Origin: Conchocele bisecta
Taxonomy: Eukaryota; Mollusca; Bivalvia; Lucinida; Thyasiridae
DNA length: 64,000 nucleotides
Reading direction: 5' to 3'
NCBI GenBank assembly: GCA_029237695.1
Contig: CM055266.1
Coordinates: 110,315,370 to 110,379,369, forward strand
Shown piece by piece: positions 8,645 to 20,584 of the stretch. Positions within the stretch are counted from its first letter, which is position 1, and each line of letters begins with the position of its first letter. Made by a program: the position numbers and the translations under genes. The notes below the pieces were generated by a model that was not told where the DNA came from, did not search any database, and was given only the letters and a program-made list of their open reading frames with translations.

Positions 8645-8930
8645 GGATCTACAAGTTTTGCCATACATGTAAATGTCCATTTCGTCAACAGGCGGATCAG
8701 TTATGTACATTGTGAATCAGAAAGCCTGAATAACATTGAACATTAACAATTTATGAGATACAGTGTATTTATAGAATAAATGTGTTATCTGGTTTTATTG
8801 CCAGATTTCGGCACTTCGATCGCCATGATGTTTTTTAGTCGAGTAAATCCCCGCTTTGCGCAATAATCAAAGTAGTGTGTGTACTAAGAGGTATACCGGT
8901 ATGTAGAAAAATGGCGAACAATTGATTCGG

Positions 8931-9160
8931 AGTCCGTTTCACTAAACGTAATGTTCGTAAGTGCAAATGTATTATCGTCTGGAAATTTCAATTGATGGAT
9001 TTACATGTATTGAGCATGGGCTACATATGCAGCCTATGCTCAATACATGTAAATCCAATAATTGTTTACAAGAAAACATTGTTCATGTGCCATTTACAGA
9101 CTATCATAAGTTTGCACTTACGAACAGTTTAGTCGTACAAAGTTTAGTGAAACGGACCCT
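8931..9160. mobile_element. MITE family B, copy 1
   Basis: Terminal inverted repeats CCGTTTCACTAAAC and GTTTAGTGAAACGG flank a palindrome centred on CTGCATATGCAG, with ATTGAGCATGG and GCCTATGCTCAAT arms. Five more nearly full copies and two fragments are in this window. Confidence 0.85.
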
Positions 9161-9676
9161 GTAGTCTCTGCGCTATGGCATCTATTAAACTGAGTTATTC
9201 CGTCGGGTACTTTTCCGTCGGGTACTTGGGATTTATCAAACGTGTAGTTCTGGAAATCATATGGAGTAGGAAACCAACAACATTTGTGTTAGAATTTGCG
9301 CATTTGGTCTTATGGTTGCCACATTGAATTTCAAAATAGTCTCGGTCTATTTCGCACATATTTTAGAGCAAAAATAACGCTGCATATGATACATGTTTAA
9401 AGAAGTCGCTTTGAAGTTGAGTGTTTTCATTATGTTTATATCTTCAACGACCATAGTTGCAAAAGATACAAGATGGCCGCTAGATATGAATTCAATTTCA
9501 TCGTAGTTTGCATTGTATGGTCATTTTCTGGTGATTTATGATGACTTGATGTGTCGACAAGAAGAAGAAATAATATTCAATATTTAGTGATTCCTGTCTG
9601 AAGCAACACTTCGAAAAAATATCTCTGAGATGGTAACATAACATGTTTCCCTCTTCTTTTGTTCTTATAATGGATA
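9161..9676. other. No gene or repeat recognised
   Basis: Only a duplicated TTTTCCGTCGGGTAC / TCCGTCGGGTACTT phrase near 9197-9227 is visible. Confidence 0.5.
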
Positions 9677-10133
9677 TCAAGGTGCATGATCCCGTGTTAA
9701 CAACAACAACAGCAATGCCTCTAAGTTTTGAAAGCGCGCCCACTCCAATGTAAGTATTATTTGATTCTTTCCTTAATTTTGCAACGAACTTTAATGAAAT
9801 ATGGCGCAGCAAACGCGTCTTCATGAGCTGCATTTGGCGGTGCCGGGAGTTCGGCACATACTTATGTCGTTTTTGCGAAGAATCGATTTCCGTGTCAGTA
9901 GACACGAACATCGATTCTTCGCAAAAACGACAGAAGTTTGGGCCAAATTACCGAGACCACCAAATGCAGCTGAACAAGACGCGTTTGATGCGCCATATTT
10001 CATCAAAATCCGTTACATAATTAGGACAAACTAAAAGAATACTTACTTTGAATCGGAGGGCTTCTGAAAGTGTCAGTACTTGTTGTTGTTGTTGTTGCTG
10101 TTGTTGTTGTTGTAACCACGTGATCATACACCT
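9677..10133. mobile_element. MITE family J, copy 1 (CAAGGTGCATGATC ends)
   Basis: Ends CAAGGTGCATGATC and GATCATACACCTTG, next to (GTT)n/(AAC)n microsatellites at both ends. The core is a large inverted repeat around TGAAATATGGCGCAGCAAACG and its complement, with a central GAAGAATCGATTTCC palindrome. Second copy at 17846-18121. Confidence 0.8.
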
Positions 10134-10260
10134 TGCATATGTCAATACATATACCAGTCGTGTATGACTCGAGGTGTATATCCATCATTTGGCAAGTAAT
10201 AATCAAATATTGTACAGTATATGGATAAATAATTGATTTACATAAATCCAATATGAATAT

Positions 10261-10560
10261 CGTCTATGCATGTTGTCCACACAACCCCACCCACAACCCC
10301 ACACACATCCCCACAAATTCCAATGCATGTAGCTATGCGTTTTAATGTATAATAGTCCGACCGCCACAGCTGATTTTGATCTTAACCTTGAATCGAATAC
10401 CATAGTTGTTTGTACAGTGGACCCTCTCTGAACCGGAGACCAAGAAAATACATGCGATCTTATTTTTGTTGAGTTTCTTGGTCATTTATCTAAGGTGATA
10501 ATATCTATTCGTGCTCGCATAGCACACAACCATGGCTCAGAATGATCAATTGCCTGAGTT
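10261..10560. other. No gene recognised
   Basis: A short CCACACAACCCCACCC simple repeat near 10277-10310 is the only structure. Confidence 0.5.
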
Positions 10561-10632
10561 ACAGTGAATCCTCTCTAAGCCGGACACCCTGGGGACCTCC
10601 CAGGGTGTCCGGTTTAGAGAGGTTTTCACTGT
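10561..10632. mobile_element. Family D hairpin MITE, copy 1
   Basis: A 72-bp hairpin CAGTGAATCCTCTCTAAGCC ... GGTTTAGAGAGGTTTTCACTG flanked by TA on both sides. Other copies: 13590-13649, 13719-13790 (degenerate), 31934-32003, 45221-45292, 58465-58535 and half copies at 31789, 45384, 58869 and 59047. TA flanks suggest Tc1/mariner-type mobilisation. Confidence 0.75.
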
Positions 10633-10715
10633 ATTACGGATCGTGCACGTCTAGATGTTCTAGTTTTCGAATCCGCCTGATGACAAGCTGTCATTATTCA
10701 GCGTTCTGAGAAACC

Positions 10716-10961
10716 AGGGGCCCGTTTCACTAAACTTCCTACGAATAAAATCTTCGTAAGTGCAAATTTAGGATCGTCTGGAAATTTCAATTGATGGATT
10801 TACATTTATTGAGCATAGGCTGCATATGCAGCCTATGCTCAATAAATGTAAATCCAATCATTGTTTGCAAGAAAACATTGTTAAATATGAAATTCACAGA
10901 CTATTATAATTTTGCACTTACGAACATTTTAGTCGTAAGAAGCTTAGTGAAACGGGCCCCT
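10716..10961. mobile_element. MITE family B, copy 2
   Basis: Full copy, GGGGCCCGTTTCACTAAAC to GTTTAGTGAAACGG-like end, with the central CTGCATATGCAG palindrome. Confidence 0.85.
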
Positions 10962-11042
10962 GCATCTCTCGTGTAAAATTCTATATTTATCACAGTGACT
11001 TTCAAAGTCTTATTTATTTTTCGTGAAACTACAAGAGATTAC

Positions 11043-11346
11043 TACGGAGCAGGGGACGTACAATTCTTTTTTTATTAACTCGTTCCCACGATTTAACAAT
11101 TCGTTCCCTCAATTTAACAATTCATTCCCACGAAATAACAATTTGTTCCCACGAGAACAAATTGGTAATCCGTGGGAACGAATTATTATATCGTGGGAAC
11201 GAATTGTTAATTCGAGGGAACGAATTGTTAAATTGAGGGAACGAGTTGTCATTTAATGGGAACGAATTGTTAAATTGAGGGAACGAATTGTTATTTCGTG
11301 GGAACGAATTAAAAAAGAAAATCCATGTCTCCTGCGAGGCTCCGTA
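11043..11346. mobile_element. MITE family A, copy 2
   Basis: TACGGAGCAGGGGACGTA ... CTCCTGCGAGGCTCCGTA ends around oppositely oriented 21-bp arrays that switch at about 11150. Confidence 0.8.
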
Positions 11347-11765
11347 GATTTATAATCACCTGATAACAGCTGTTAATGTTCTTGTCCACGAAACTACCTT
11401 ATTGAAATGTGTTCATATTTAATTAGATGAGAATGAGAATGGAATGTCTTCGGATATCCAGTCAAATACATAATCCAGAGCATTTATCCGCGTCCACGCA
11501 TCAATTATAACGTGTTTGGTAGCATAATAAACCGATACGCGATAACTCCAGATTAACTAACAATTGTCGCAAAATAAAGTAACATAATTATATAATTATA
11601 AAGCGTCACGTATTTACAATCGGCATATCCAAGGGAAGTAAGTCGAATTAATCTTCCTTCTCCCTGTGGAAAGGTTATCGTCCGTCTGTTATCGTTTGTT
11701 GGTAAATGACCTCCGACTACCGTGGTTGAGTACGCCCTGCATCTGTAACCTATTTCACCAACATC
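11347..11765. other. No gene or repeat recognised
   Basis: AT-rich single-copy-looking DNA. Confidence 0.5.
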
Positions 11766-12028
11766 GCAAAATATACTTATCTAGCAAAGTATACTTTGAG
11801 GGAGAAATTTTCAATTTAAGGATAAATTTATTAATTGTTATTATACTGAATTGATTACATTATCCCAGCCATTTTGGCTGTGATAATGTAATACATTCAG
11901 TATAATAATTCTGCATACGTTCAATCATCAAATATATGCAGTGATTAGTTCTGTATGAAATAATGCATTTTGGGGAAATTAAATGATTACTCCCTCAAAG
12001 TATACTTTGCTAGATAAGCATACTTTGC
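11766..12028. mobile_element. MITE with 38-bp inverted ends and inner palindrome
   Basis: Outer arms 11766-11804 and 11991-12028 are inverted copies (CTAGCAAAGTATACTTTGAG). Inside, 11837-11910 is a second near-perfect palindrome centred on CAGCCATTTTGGCTG. Confidence 0.75.
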
Positions 12029-12916
12029 AATTTTGATGAAATCGGCTACTGGCTACCCGTCCGCGTCCGCGCCAGGGCCAGTACAGTAGCGACTAGGTTT
12101 TTATTCTGCGTACATTTTCGCTTGACCCATTGACCCACGTTTAAATCACGTTTGCACTCCGTTTGCCAGAAAACCAGTTCTTGTGGTTTCTGTGCGTTTC
12201 TCCGTTTTATCGTTACTGCGCATGTTCAGTGATACAAACACGGTAACACTTTTCCGGACACGTTTAACCGTTTTGGTATCAGGAAAACTCATTCTGTATG
12301 TTTGTTTCAATGCGCATGCGTATGGTGTTGTTTTTGTTTTTCGAGGAAATGCTACGTCATAAACAAACGGCAGTAACATTGAATAAGAAAACGGCTTAAA
12401 ATCGGTGAAAACCCGTTTCAGACTGACAGGAACACAGAAAACGCGCGTATGCACGACGATTTGCCCACGTTCAATTCTCGTTTCCAATGGGAACACACAC
12501 GCAAATGCTACTTTCTTGTTTCCTTTTTCTTTTCTTTTTGTATTACAATTTCTCACAACAGCTATTAGTGATATGCATGCACAAGTACATGACTATTGTA
12601 TGGTGGGTGGTAGTCGGGCGAACGAGATCTACTGTTTTTGGGAAGGGCCAAGTGATTCTGGTGTGGCGAGGACCTGGCATCAGATCAGGATTATTCTGAT
12701 TTCAGGGCTGAATATATAGTTTTGTTATTGTAAATATTCAGTTCTGATTTTGGGATTTCCCCCCCCCCCATTTGTATATATACTTGAACATGTATATATG
12801 TACTTGTACAGGTAATATATGGGATTTAGTACTAAACCCATTGACCCGGCGTTAAATGACCTTAGCTGTTGATAGGCCGTTAAACCCCAACAGACAAACA
12901 AAATGACTATTGTATG
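12029..12916. other. No gene supported; C10 tract
   Basis: A run of ten C lies at about 12760-12769. A leftward 136-codon open frame at 12146-12556 has no recognisable protein character and I do not call it. Confidence 0.5.
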
Positions 12917-13204
12917 ATAATTCCAGCACAAAAATATTTACACAATTCCCTAACATTTGATTGGCCCGTAGCGAGTCTCTATCCAAAATTTATATCCCAG
13001 TAAACTCCCACGCCGAACTACTTTCTACAGGTGCGCTGTCAGTGCTGTCAATGCAAACAAATGGCTGCCGTCTGTCAAAATAAACACATTTTCTTGATGT
13101 ATTTATTTCAAATGCTGGAATTATAAGGAATGAATGGCCTTTTTGTGGAATTTATCGGGGATATAAACTCTTGGAAAAGTCGCGGGAATACTGGACGAGA
13201 CCTG
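12917..13204. mobile_element. Family G composite, copy 1 (g1 plus truncated g2)
   Basis: g1 (12917-13129) has ATAATTCCAGCA / TGCTGGAATTAT ends. It is directly followed by the left arm of the g2 palindrome (GGAATGAATGGCCTTTTTGTGG), cut off near 13204. Complete composites lie at 23590-23948 and 24669-25032. Confidence 0.7.
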
Positions 13205-13560
13205 AAAAAAATTACAATTTTCGAAAAAAAATCGAAAAGAAATTGATTTTGTTTTCTTATTTACATCATTTCAAAGCTATCTCGCCAGGTTTCGGAGTCA
13301 ATTTCCAATTTGTTTCGTTTTTCGAACCTCCTCGTCACCCTTCTCCTGTTTGCCCCATGTTGAATTCCCATAGAACAATCGTTACTTCGCATTACAATCA
13401 ATATTTAATCATTAATGGAATTTTGTCAAATAAAAAAAGTGGGGAGGGTGAGTTTGTTGTTATTGATGTAAAAGTACTTACATTTAAATATTGTTCAGAC
13501 TTAATGTGTTTAATAGCCAAAAGATCGTCGGCAGAAAAACTTGGAACAGACAGACAATAG
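13205..13560. mobile_element. Family H MITE, 5'-truncated copy
   Basis: Matches the right two thirds of the palindromic element at 32573-33056, including TCGCCAGGTTTCGGAGTC and the end TCGTCGGCAGAAAAACTTGG. The open frame across it (13171-13560) is not a gene. Confidence 0.65.
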
Positions 13561-13589
13561 TCTTTAACCGAATATTCTACATTAATATA

Positions 13590-13790
13590 CAATGTAACCT
13601 CTCTAAATCGGACACCCTGGGAGGTCCGGTTTAGAGAGGTTACACTGTTATTAAGCACTCCATGAACAGTATGTGTCTTTTCCAATCATGAACAGACACG
13701 ACAATGAAATAAATTACCGTGAAACCCATCTAAATTAAATTAAACAGAATGGAGTCCCCACGGTGTCCGGTTTAGAGCGGTTCCACTGTG
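13590..13790. mobile_element. Family D hairpins, two copies
   Basis: 13590-13649 is a compact hairpin (CTCTCTAAATCGGACACC / GGTCCGGTTTAGAGAG). 13719-13790 is a decayed relative retaining GTGTCCGGTTTAGAGCGG. Confidence 0.65.
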
Positions 13791-13793
13791 TAT

Positions 13794-14487
13794 ATCATGT
13801 CCCGAATAAAAATATACCACCACTATAAAGAGCCGCGTCGCGAGAAAACCTGTCTTCGGGTAATTGTTGGTCAATATGACATTTTGTTACTATGACAATG
13901 GTATTTGTATGATGAATTTAACGCTTGTTAGTTGATCATAATATCTGCAATATTCATTAAGATATTATAGTTTATACAACACAACTATGCAGGTCGTTTG
14001 AGCAAATGAGATGTCACGTAAAAGCGACGTCATTCGACGTAAATGACGTAACAGTACATACCGTTACAGATAGAGTATACGCCAACATTTACAACAGTTT
14101 GCAAGTTGACATAATCGAACTAGAAGCATGTTTGGCATTGAATAATTAATGTAAAGACGGATGAGCTTGAGTCTTTTGGTAACACATGAATGTGCAAAGC
14201 GACAAAATCAAACCGGTAAGTTCATATACCAGCAAGTATGAACGTGCGCGGGTACGCTGATTCGGTGTGCTGATTTCTTCTTTTTGACGTCGTGTTTATT
14301 GAGCGTTTTAACAATTTATAATTGTAGAAAACTACGGAAGTATGTTGATTAACTAATTGTTTGATTTGGTCTATAATACCGTTTAGTTCAACATATACAA
14401 ATGGAAATACACACGCATACGGGGAGAACAATACGTTCAACATTAAATTACATTACAACTAGAGCACAGTCGATGGCGCGCCATCGC
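13794..14487. other. No gene or repeat recognised
   Basis: Contains several GACGT-rich phrases (ACGTCATTCGACGTAAATGA near 14025). No coding signal. Confidence 0.45.
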
Positions 14488-14738
14488 AATATACCCACGT
14501 TTCCCAACTGCGAAGTTGAAAAGGGGGAGATAATTCATGACCGGGGGTCGAATCAAAAATCAAAATTCACTGCGCATCTACACACCATAAGGAAGGCACA
14601 CACCAAGTTTTAAGACCATATCTATTACGATTAAACAGTTTTACTTCTTACACGAAACGTGACGGACGGACAGACGGACAGGCACCCGTGACGAAAACAA
14701 TATACCCATTTAGTTTTTTTAAAAAAGTGGGTATAAAA
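14450..14738. repeat. 'GTGGGTAT' repeat
   Basis: Bounded by CAATATACCCAC (about 14489) and GTGGGTAT (14727-14734). Inside are GGGGGAGATAATTCATGACC, ACGAAACGTGACGGACGG and GACAGACGGACAGGCACCC. Related pieces on the opposite strand lie at 55317-55440 and 56320-56465. A dispersed bivalve repeat; class unknown. Confidence 0.55.
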
Positions 14739-14739
14739 A

Positions 14740-16345
14740 AACTGTTTGCTCTGAAAGGCAATGTTCATGTCTGATGACAGGCACCCTTACTGTCATGTGT
14801 TACTCACTATGTACACACTCATAATCACTGGAATAGTGTGAGAGCAAAAGCCTGCATCGCTTACGTGTTATTTCTACTGCATCACAGTCTCTCACTCGCC
14901 TAATAGGAGACCACCTTCAATGGTGGCGCGTGGAAGTCTGATACATGGCCAAACTGGCTATGGTAACATATTTGAGACAGTTGTTACCTCAGCGTGTGAT
15001 CAGCTTGTCCTACCACCCACTTGTGTTTGTTTTGAGAGTGTTACGGTAGTAGTTTGTCTTTTGAAGACTCAACTCAAAATACGGGGGTCACAAAGTACGA
15101 CGAAATGAGAGGTGAGGGGGAGGAGAGATAAAATAATAACAATACCCCCAAGTCAAGGGATCCTTGATAATCGTCGAACAATACTAGAAGAACCATATCA
15201 ATTGCTAGTGCGCACAGTCTTATTGTATTTGTGTCACGACTTGAAAACCCTTGAAATATCATCCCACAGTTACTGTATCTAGTTCTTGACTTTTTGCAAT
15301 ATTGTAATTGGTTTAAACAGTATTTATTTCAAGAGAGATATGTGATAGTATTGTAGTTGTACGTGTCACATGTCCCAAACATGTTGCCTTGAAATATCAT
15401 CCCACTGTATTTCTTATATGAACATGACACACATGTTATCGTGCATTCAGATTGAAGCTTTTCATATTCAGACAGCAGAAATGTCGAATGTTCGCAATAT
15501 CGTCCCGCTTACAGCTGAAAAAAACGGACCTTACAATATATTCAATAAATGTACGATCGGCGACCCTTATCCTATCGGTGATCGAGAAAGGATCCTCCAG
15601 TGACTCAATCGCGAACATCGTATGTTCTGATCAGACGACGCATATGCACATATGAGACTGATCTGTGGCTATACTAGTCGTCCATGGCTTTGTTGTTGTT
15701 TTTTTTGCAGGAGATATTTATTTCTTAAAATCGGTAAAGGTTGAGCTAATTTTAAATTGTAAACATTGTATTAGAAAGAAAGAATTGATAGACTGAAAAT
15801 TCGCTACCATTTAACCAGATCTGAAACATATAATTGTGCGGGAAAGCTGGCCCAGGCTACATAGGTCTACAAATATGATGCCGATTATTTGTATGTACAT
15901 GTAAATAAAAAATGTGGCTTACACAGAGTTTTCATCTGTAAATGGTGGTCGATAACAGTTAACGTGGACAGTTATATGTAAACTAAGTCAAAGAAAGTAT
16001 TATGTGAAAATAAAGGAATATAAAAAACACACGTCAACAGACAAACATTTGTATATGATACCAATAGCAAAATAATAAAAGAAAATTATCCTTACGCCAT
16101 TATTGTTAATAAAAACATATATAAGATATGCCCGTTTCGAATAAATATCGAGGTACGTTGTTGTTCTGTTCGTTAGATAACTTTTAACACCACGGAACAA
16201 ACCTTACATGGCGGTCTGACAAACGTCGATAATTGGAAATATCGGCGGAAATAACGTCAGCTAAGTTCACGACGTCATATCTTTGACGTCGTCAGATTCC
16301 CGAAGACAGGTTTTCTCGCGACGCGACTCATATTATATAGGATGG
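14740..16345. other. 1.6 kb without recognised gene
   Basis: The phrase TTGAAATATCATCCCAC occurs at about 15251 and 15391. Otherwise no recognisable repeat or gene. Short open frames here lack protein character. Confidence 0.5.
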
Positions 16346-16926
16346 TATGGAACCCCGCAGGAGACATGGATTTAGTTATTAATTCGTTCCCATGAAATGG
16401 CAATTCGTTCCCTCAATTTAACAATTAGTTCCCTCGAATTAACAATTCGTTCCCACGATACAACAATTCGTTCCCTCGAATTAACAATTCGTTCTCACGA
16501 AATGACAATTCGGTCCCTAAATTGAACAATTCGTTCCTTCGAATTAACAATTCGTTCCCACGATATAACAATTCGTTCCCACAAATTAAAAATTCGTTCC
16601 CGTAGGAACGAATTGTTATTTCGTGGGAACGAATTGTTAAATTGAGGGAACGAATTGTTAATTCGTGGGAACGAATTGTAAATTGAGGGAACGAATTGTT
16701 ACATTTAGCGAACGAATTGTTAATTCGTGGGAACGAATTGTTAAATTGAGGGAACGAATTGTTACATTTAGTGAACGAATTGTTAATTCGTGGGAACGAA
16801 TTGTTAATCCGTGGGAACGAATTGTTATTCCGTGGGAACGAATTGTTACATTGAGGGAATGAATTATTATTTCGTTGGGACCAATTAATAAAAAAAAAAA
16901 TTCTACGTCCCCTGCGGGGCTCCATA
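16346..16926. mobile_element. MITE family A, copy 3, with target duplication
   Basis: The longest copy (about 580 bp). Ends are TATGGAACCCCGCAGGAGAC and its complement near 16905-16926. GGATGG occurs on both sides (16340-16345 and 16927-16932), a likely 6-bp target-site duplication. The 21-bp arrays switch orientation at about 16600. Both strands stay open for 100-166 codons because of the 21-bp period. Confidence 0.85.
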
Positions 16927-17169
16927 GGATGGCAGAGGAAATGTAATTAATTTGCATCAATGCACAAATGACAGAAAGTGTCGAACATAAAACAATTTAG
17001 TCATCAGATAATATCATGCATAAACACATAATGAACTCTAGCCCATAAACAATTGTTTAGTCTGGCTGTCGCGTATAGGTAGAAAACAAAATGACAGACA
17101 AATGCCAGTTTGCCCTGATTAGATGTTAAAGGTACATGCTCACTCAGTAAGCATAAAATGACATGTTAT

Positions 17170-17430
17170 AGAGACTAGTAGGTTAGTGCTGTGAATGGGA
17201 AAAAATATCTGGCAAGGCTCAGGAAACGGGATGGGCGAGGCTCTGCCGAGCACATCCCGTTTCCGTGCCGCGCCAGATATTTTTCCCATTCACGGCACTA
17301 ACCTACTATTCTATTTATCCTGTCAACACGTACAAATGGCTGTAAAATGCAAAAATTGTATTGACTGGATATCAAAAATGTTTCACGGCACCGTGTTTCA
17401 CGGCACATACGCACTGTGTTGACGGGATAC
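17170..17430. mobile_element. Family C composite MITE, copy 1
   Basis: Left part is a palindrome (AGTAGGTTAGTGCTGTGAAT ... TTCACGGCACTAACCTACT) centred on GAGGCTCTGCCGAGC. Right part runs from TTTATCCTGTCAACAC to GTGTTGACGGGATA, a second inverted pair enclosing TGTTTCACGGCACCGTG. Other copies: 21003-21180 (right part missing), 24324-24601, 29402-29668, 34076-34369 and a fragment at 31684-31770. Confidence 0.8.
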
Positions 17431-17845
17431 ATAATATAGGGAGACAGATAGTTTTGTATAATATGTAGATAGAATATTTTCTGGCAAAATAAACATTCAT
17501 TCACCATTATCCCACATATTGATTGGCATTATTATACATTTTATATCAGACGAAAATGTCCACACTTATATCAGTGTTTCCTTAAAACGGACATTTCTAT
17601 GTATTCACTGTATTTATGTTTTGATGTGCAATGATCATACTTTATAATCTGTCGAAAATATTATTTTTTCAGGTGACGCATTTAATTAGTGTAAATAATT
17701 AAAAAAAAATAGCATGCCTTATTTGCATGTGAAATTATACACTTATTTAATTCCTATAAAGAACAGTGTGTACCTACTGAGTGGGCATGTACCTTTAAGA
17801 TTGCGCTATTATGGGATGTATGGAATCTAAATGCATTTATAATAG
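17431..17845. other. No gene or repeat recognised
   Basis: AT-rich DNA with an A9 run near 17701. Confidence 0.45.
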
Positions 17846-18121
17846 TCAAGGTGCATGATTAATAGGCATGGATTTTGATGAAATATGGCGCAGCAAACGC
17901 GTCTTCATGAGCTGCATTTGGTCTAGGGAGTTTGGCACAGACTTATGTCGTTTTTGCGAAGAATCGATTTCCGAGACAGAGACCACCAAATGCAGCTTAA
18001 CAAGACAAGATGCGCCATATTTTATCAAAATCTGTTACGTAATAAGGACACTATAAAAGAATACGTACTTTGAATCGGTATTTTTTGTTGTTGTTAGTAC
18101 CACGTGATCATACACCTTGAT
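17846..18121. mobile_element. MITE family J, copy 2
   Basis: Shorter copy of the 9677-10133 element, with the same CAAGGTGCATGAT / GATCATACACCTTG ends and central GAAGAATCGATTTCC. Confidence 0.8.
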
Positions 18122-18486
18122 AGTGTCTTTCAGCAGACAACTGGCATATCGTAAACGTTTAAACTGCACACAAACATGCATTGATAACACTTAATGAATG
18201 GTATCTGATAGTGTTGAACTAACGACTAACGACGTAATGCGCCGCATGTGTCTCATGACGCTACTAGATCGCGCCAAATGTTACATCACCAGACCAGTTC
18301 GCAACGGTCGCACTGAAATTTTTAAACTGATGCGGAGGATGGGACACCTGCATCCCGAGATATGTACTGCGGCCCCGGAATATGCAAGTGTAAATCAGCT
18401 GTCTGAATGCAACGGGTTATCAAAATACGAAAGTACTGCAATATATGCTCAAATTGCCTGATATTTCCGACGGAAATGTAACAATA

Positions 18487-18604
18487 ACGTTCGACCATGT
18501 TCAGCCGTGGGCAAAAGTTTACCGCGCCCCTCTGGAGCTGTTTGAACCCGCGGCCTACGTGCCACAGCAAACGTTTACCCACTGCTGGGCATGGTCTAAC
18601 GTTA
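18487..18604. repeat. Imperfect hairpin (AACGTT ... AACGTT)
   Basis: The left arm AACGTTCGACCATGTTCAGC pairs with GCTGGGCATGGTCTAACGTT. A 73-codon open frame spans it but is an artefact of the repeat. Confidence 0.65.
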
Positions 18605-18842
18605 TAATGGAAACGACCATTCAACGCATTGCGTTTATATCCCAGTACATTACATTTACGTTTTAAAATACATTGCATTCATTGTCATTGTCAGTAAAGT
18701 CAGGCTATTGACCGGCAACATTGTTGTTCAATGAATTGCGACAAAATGACGTAAAACAATAATATTCTAACGCCGTATTTAGTTATTTATATGCTGTGTA
18801 AATATAAGTAATGAAAACATGGGCTGTTGCGTTTACTGTAGT

Positions 18843-18908
18843 ACGAAATGCATTTGGTCTGTTTAAAGTGTGTGGAGTCCATTCGGACTTTAAACAGACC
18901 AAATGTTG
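18843..18908. repeat. Hairpin, 27-bp arms
   Basis: ATTTGGTCTGTTTAAAGT and its complement ACTTTAAACAGACCAAAT flank a short loop, within otherwise featureless DNA (18610-19110). Confidence 0.75.
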
Positions 18909-19110
18909 TTTCATCCTACAGTCAACGCAATGGTCAAATTCCTTAAATATGTTACCTATTTATTATTTGTTCAATTTTGTTGGAGGACAGTAAAACTCTT
19001 GTCGTACATATCACCCTCTCGGTGTCCGTTGAAGACTGTGATTACAGATATACGCCTATTTTAACGGCCTTATATGGATATACAAGTATGTTGGTTTACC
19101 TAGGATATTC

Positions 19111-19475
19111 GGGGACATGGATTCTTTTTATTAATTCGTCCCCACGAAATAACAATTCGTTCCCTCAATTTAACAGATTAACAATTCGTTCCCACGATAT
19201 AACAATTCGTTCCCTCGAATTAACAATTCGTTCCCACAATATGACAATTCGTTCCCTCGAATTAACAACTCGTTCCCACGATCTAACAATTAATTCCCTC
19301 GAATTAACAATTCGTTCCCGTGGGAACGAATTGTTCTTTCGTGGGAACGAATTGTTAAATTGAGGAAACAAATTGTTAAGTCGTGTGAACGAATTGTTAA
19401 ATTGAGGGAACTACTTGTTATTTCGTAGAAACGAATTAATAAAAAAAAAGCATACGTCTCCTGAGGGGCTCCGTA
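19111..19475. mobile_element. MITE family A, copy 4 (left end truncated)
   Basis: Starts at GGGGACATGG without the outer GGAGCCCC. The right end, CGTCTCCTGAGGGGCTCCGT, is intact. Opposed 21-bp arrays switch at about 19318. Confidence 0.75.
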
Positions 19476-19798
19476 CCATAGGGTATAATATTTGCATTGT
19501 AATTACGTCCTCGTTAAAAGAGCATTGTTTACAAGTAGCCTATATGCATTTAACGTAACCATCATATTGCAGTATGCTGTAACTCATACACACATGAACG
19601 GACGCGGCATGTGTACTTTAATGTTATATGCATCATTAATATGTCAAACAATATTTAATTTATGACATATAAGATAACATGTGAATGTACATGTTAAATG
19701 CATATTAACTGGATTCGAATACGCCGGCGTACACACACATGCTAGTTATCATCAATTAAGCAGTACGTTTGTATATGCATATCTACATAAAATACATA

Positions 19799-19953
19799 GA
19801 GAATACCAGGCTAGTGTCTTTTTATATCAAGTTTATCAGGCAAGGCTAGGAAACGCGTAGGAATTCCGAGGCTTGCCGAGGAATTCCTACCGTTTACGAG
19901 CCGAGCCTGATAAATTTGATATCAAAATACACTAGCCTGGTATTCTATTTATC
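19799..19953. mobile_element. Palindromic MITE (AATACCAGGCTAGTGT ends)
   Basis: AGAATACCAGGCTAGTGT and ACACTAGCCTGGTATTCT flank inner arms TATCAAGTTTATCAGGC and CCTGATAAATTTGATATC, centred on CCGAGGCTTGCCGAGG. The layout mirrors family C, but the sequence differs. Confidence 0.75.
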
Positions 19954-20217
19954 AGGTAACGTTTTATGCTCGAAAATGACATTAGATGACGTCGTATTCT
20001 ATGGACAGAACGAGGACTTGTTTACGTTGCGTCATTACACTGACGTCATTCGGTAACGTCACGTGACGTCATCCGACCAATGGAACGTCAGTTTTCACTT
20101 CGTTGTAACCCGGATGTTTATATCAAGTCAATGCCTGATACAACAATATGTTATCAGTCAGTACGTATTCGGTCAATACAGGGCAGGTTACCTGATAAAT
20201 AATGATATAGGCATAAT

Positions 20218-20584
20218 GTCTGTTTCACGAAACCTGCACACATTTTACAGCCATATAAATCATGCAAAAACAATTCATTTTTCGATAATATTATTAATAT
20301 TTTTATTTCGTGATATTTTGTCAAATATTGATTTTATTACGAAAAATGTATTTGTCTATATGTATTTGTGTATTTGCTGTAGGAGGAGTTAAAAAACGAA
20401 AACAAATGGAAATTGACTCAGAAACCTGGCTACATAGCTTGGAAATGATCTAACAAAGAAAACAAAAGTTAAATATTGAAAATCAGTCGACTATTTTTGA
20501 AATTATAAATATTTTCCCATGGGGAAATTGTTTGTTTTTTTTTTTAATAAAATCAATATTGGGCAGGTTTCGTGAAACACACAG
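20218..20584. mobile_element. Family K MITE, copy 1
   Basis: TGTTTCACGAAACCTGC and GGGCAGGTTTCGTGAAACA are inverted ends of a ~365-bp element whose core shares ATATTGATTTTATTRCGAAAA with family H. Left-end fragments lie at 30005-30340 and 51466-51555. Confidence 0.7.

Noticed and set aside
12146..12556. 136-codon leftward open frame
   Set aside because: No domain, skewed composition and no neighbours on the strand; consistent with chance.
13171..13560. 129-codon rightward frame
   Set aside because: Covers a family H MITE that is noncoding elsewhere in the window.
16425..16960. Open frames of 100-166 codons encoding NNSFPRx or ERIVNSW repeats (also 8398-8688, 11023-11256, 19165-19371, 36044-36386)
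   Set aside because: They are by-products of the 21-bp period of family A MITEs. Every frame stays open and no start context or other domain is present.
18198..18678. Overlapping frames of 73-118 codons on both strands
   Set aside because: They span an imperfect hairpin and short palindromes, with no protein-like pattern.
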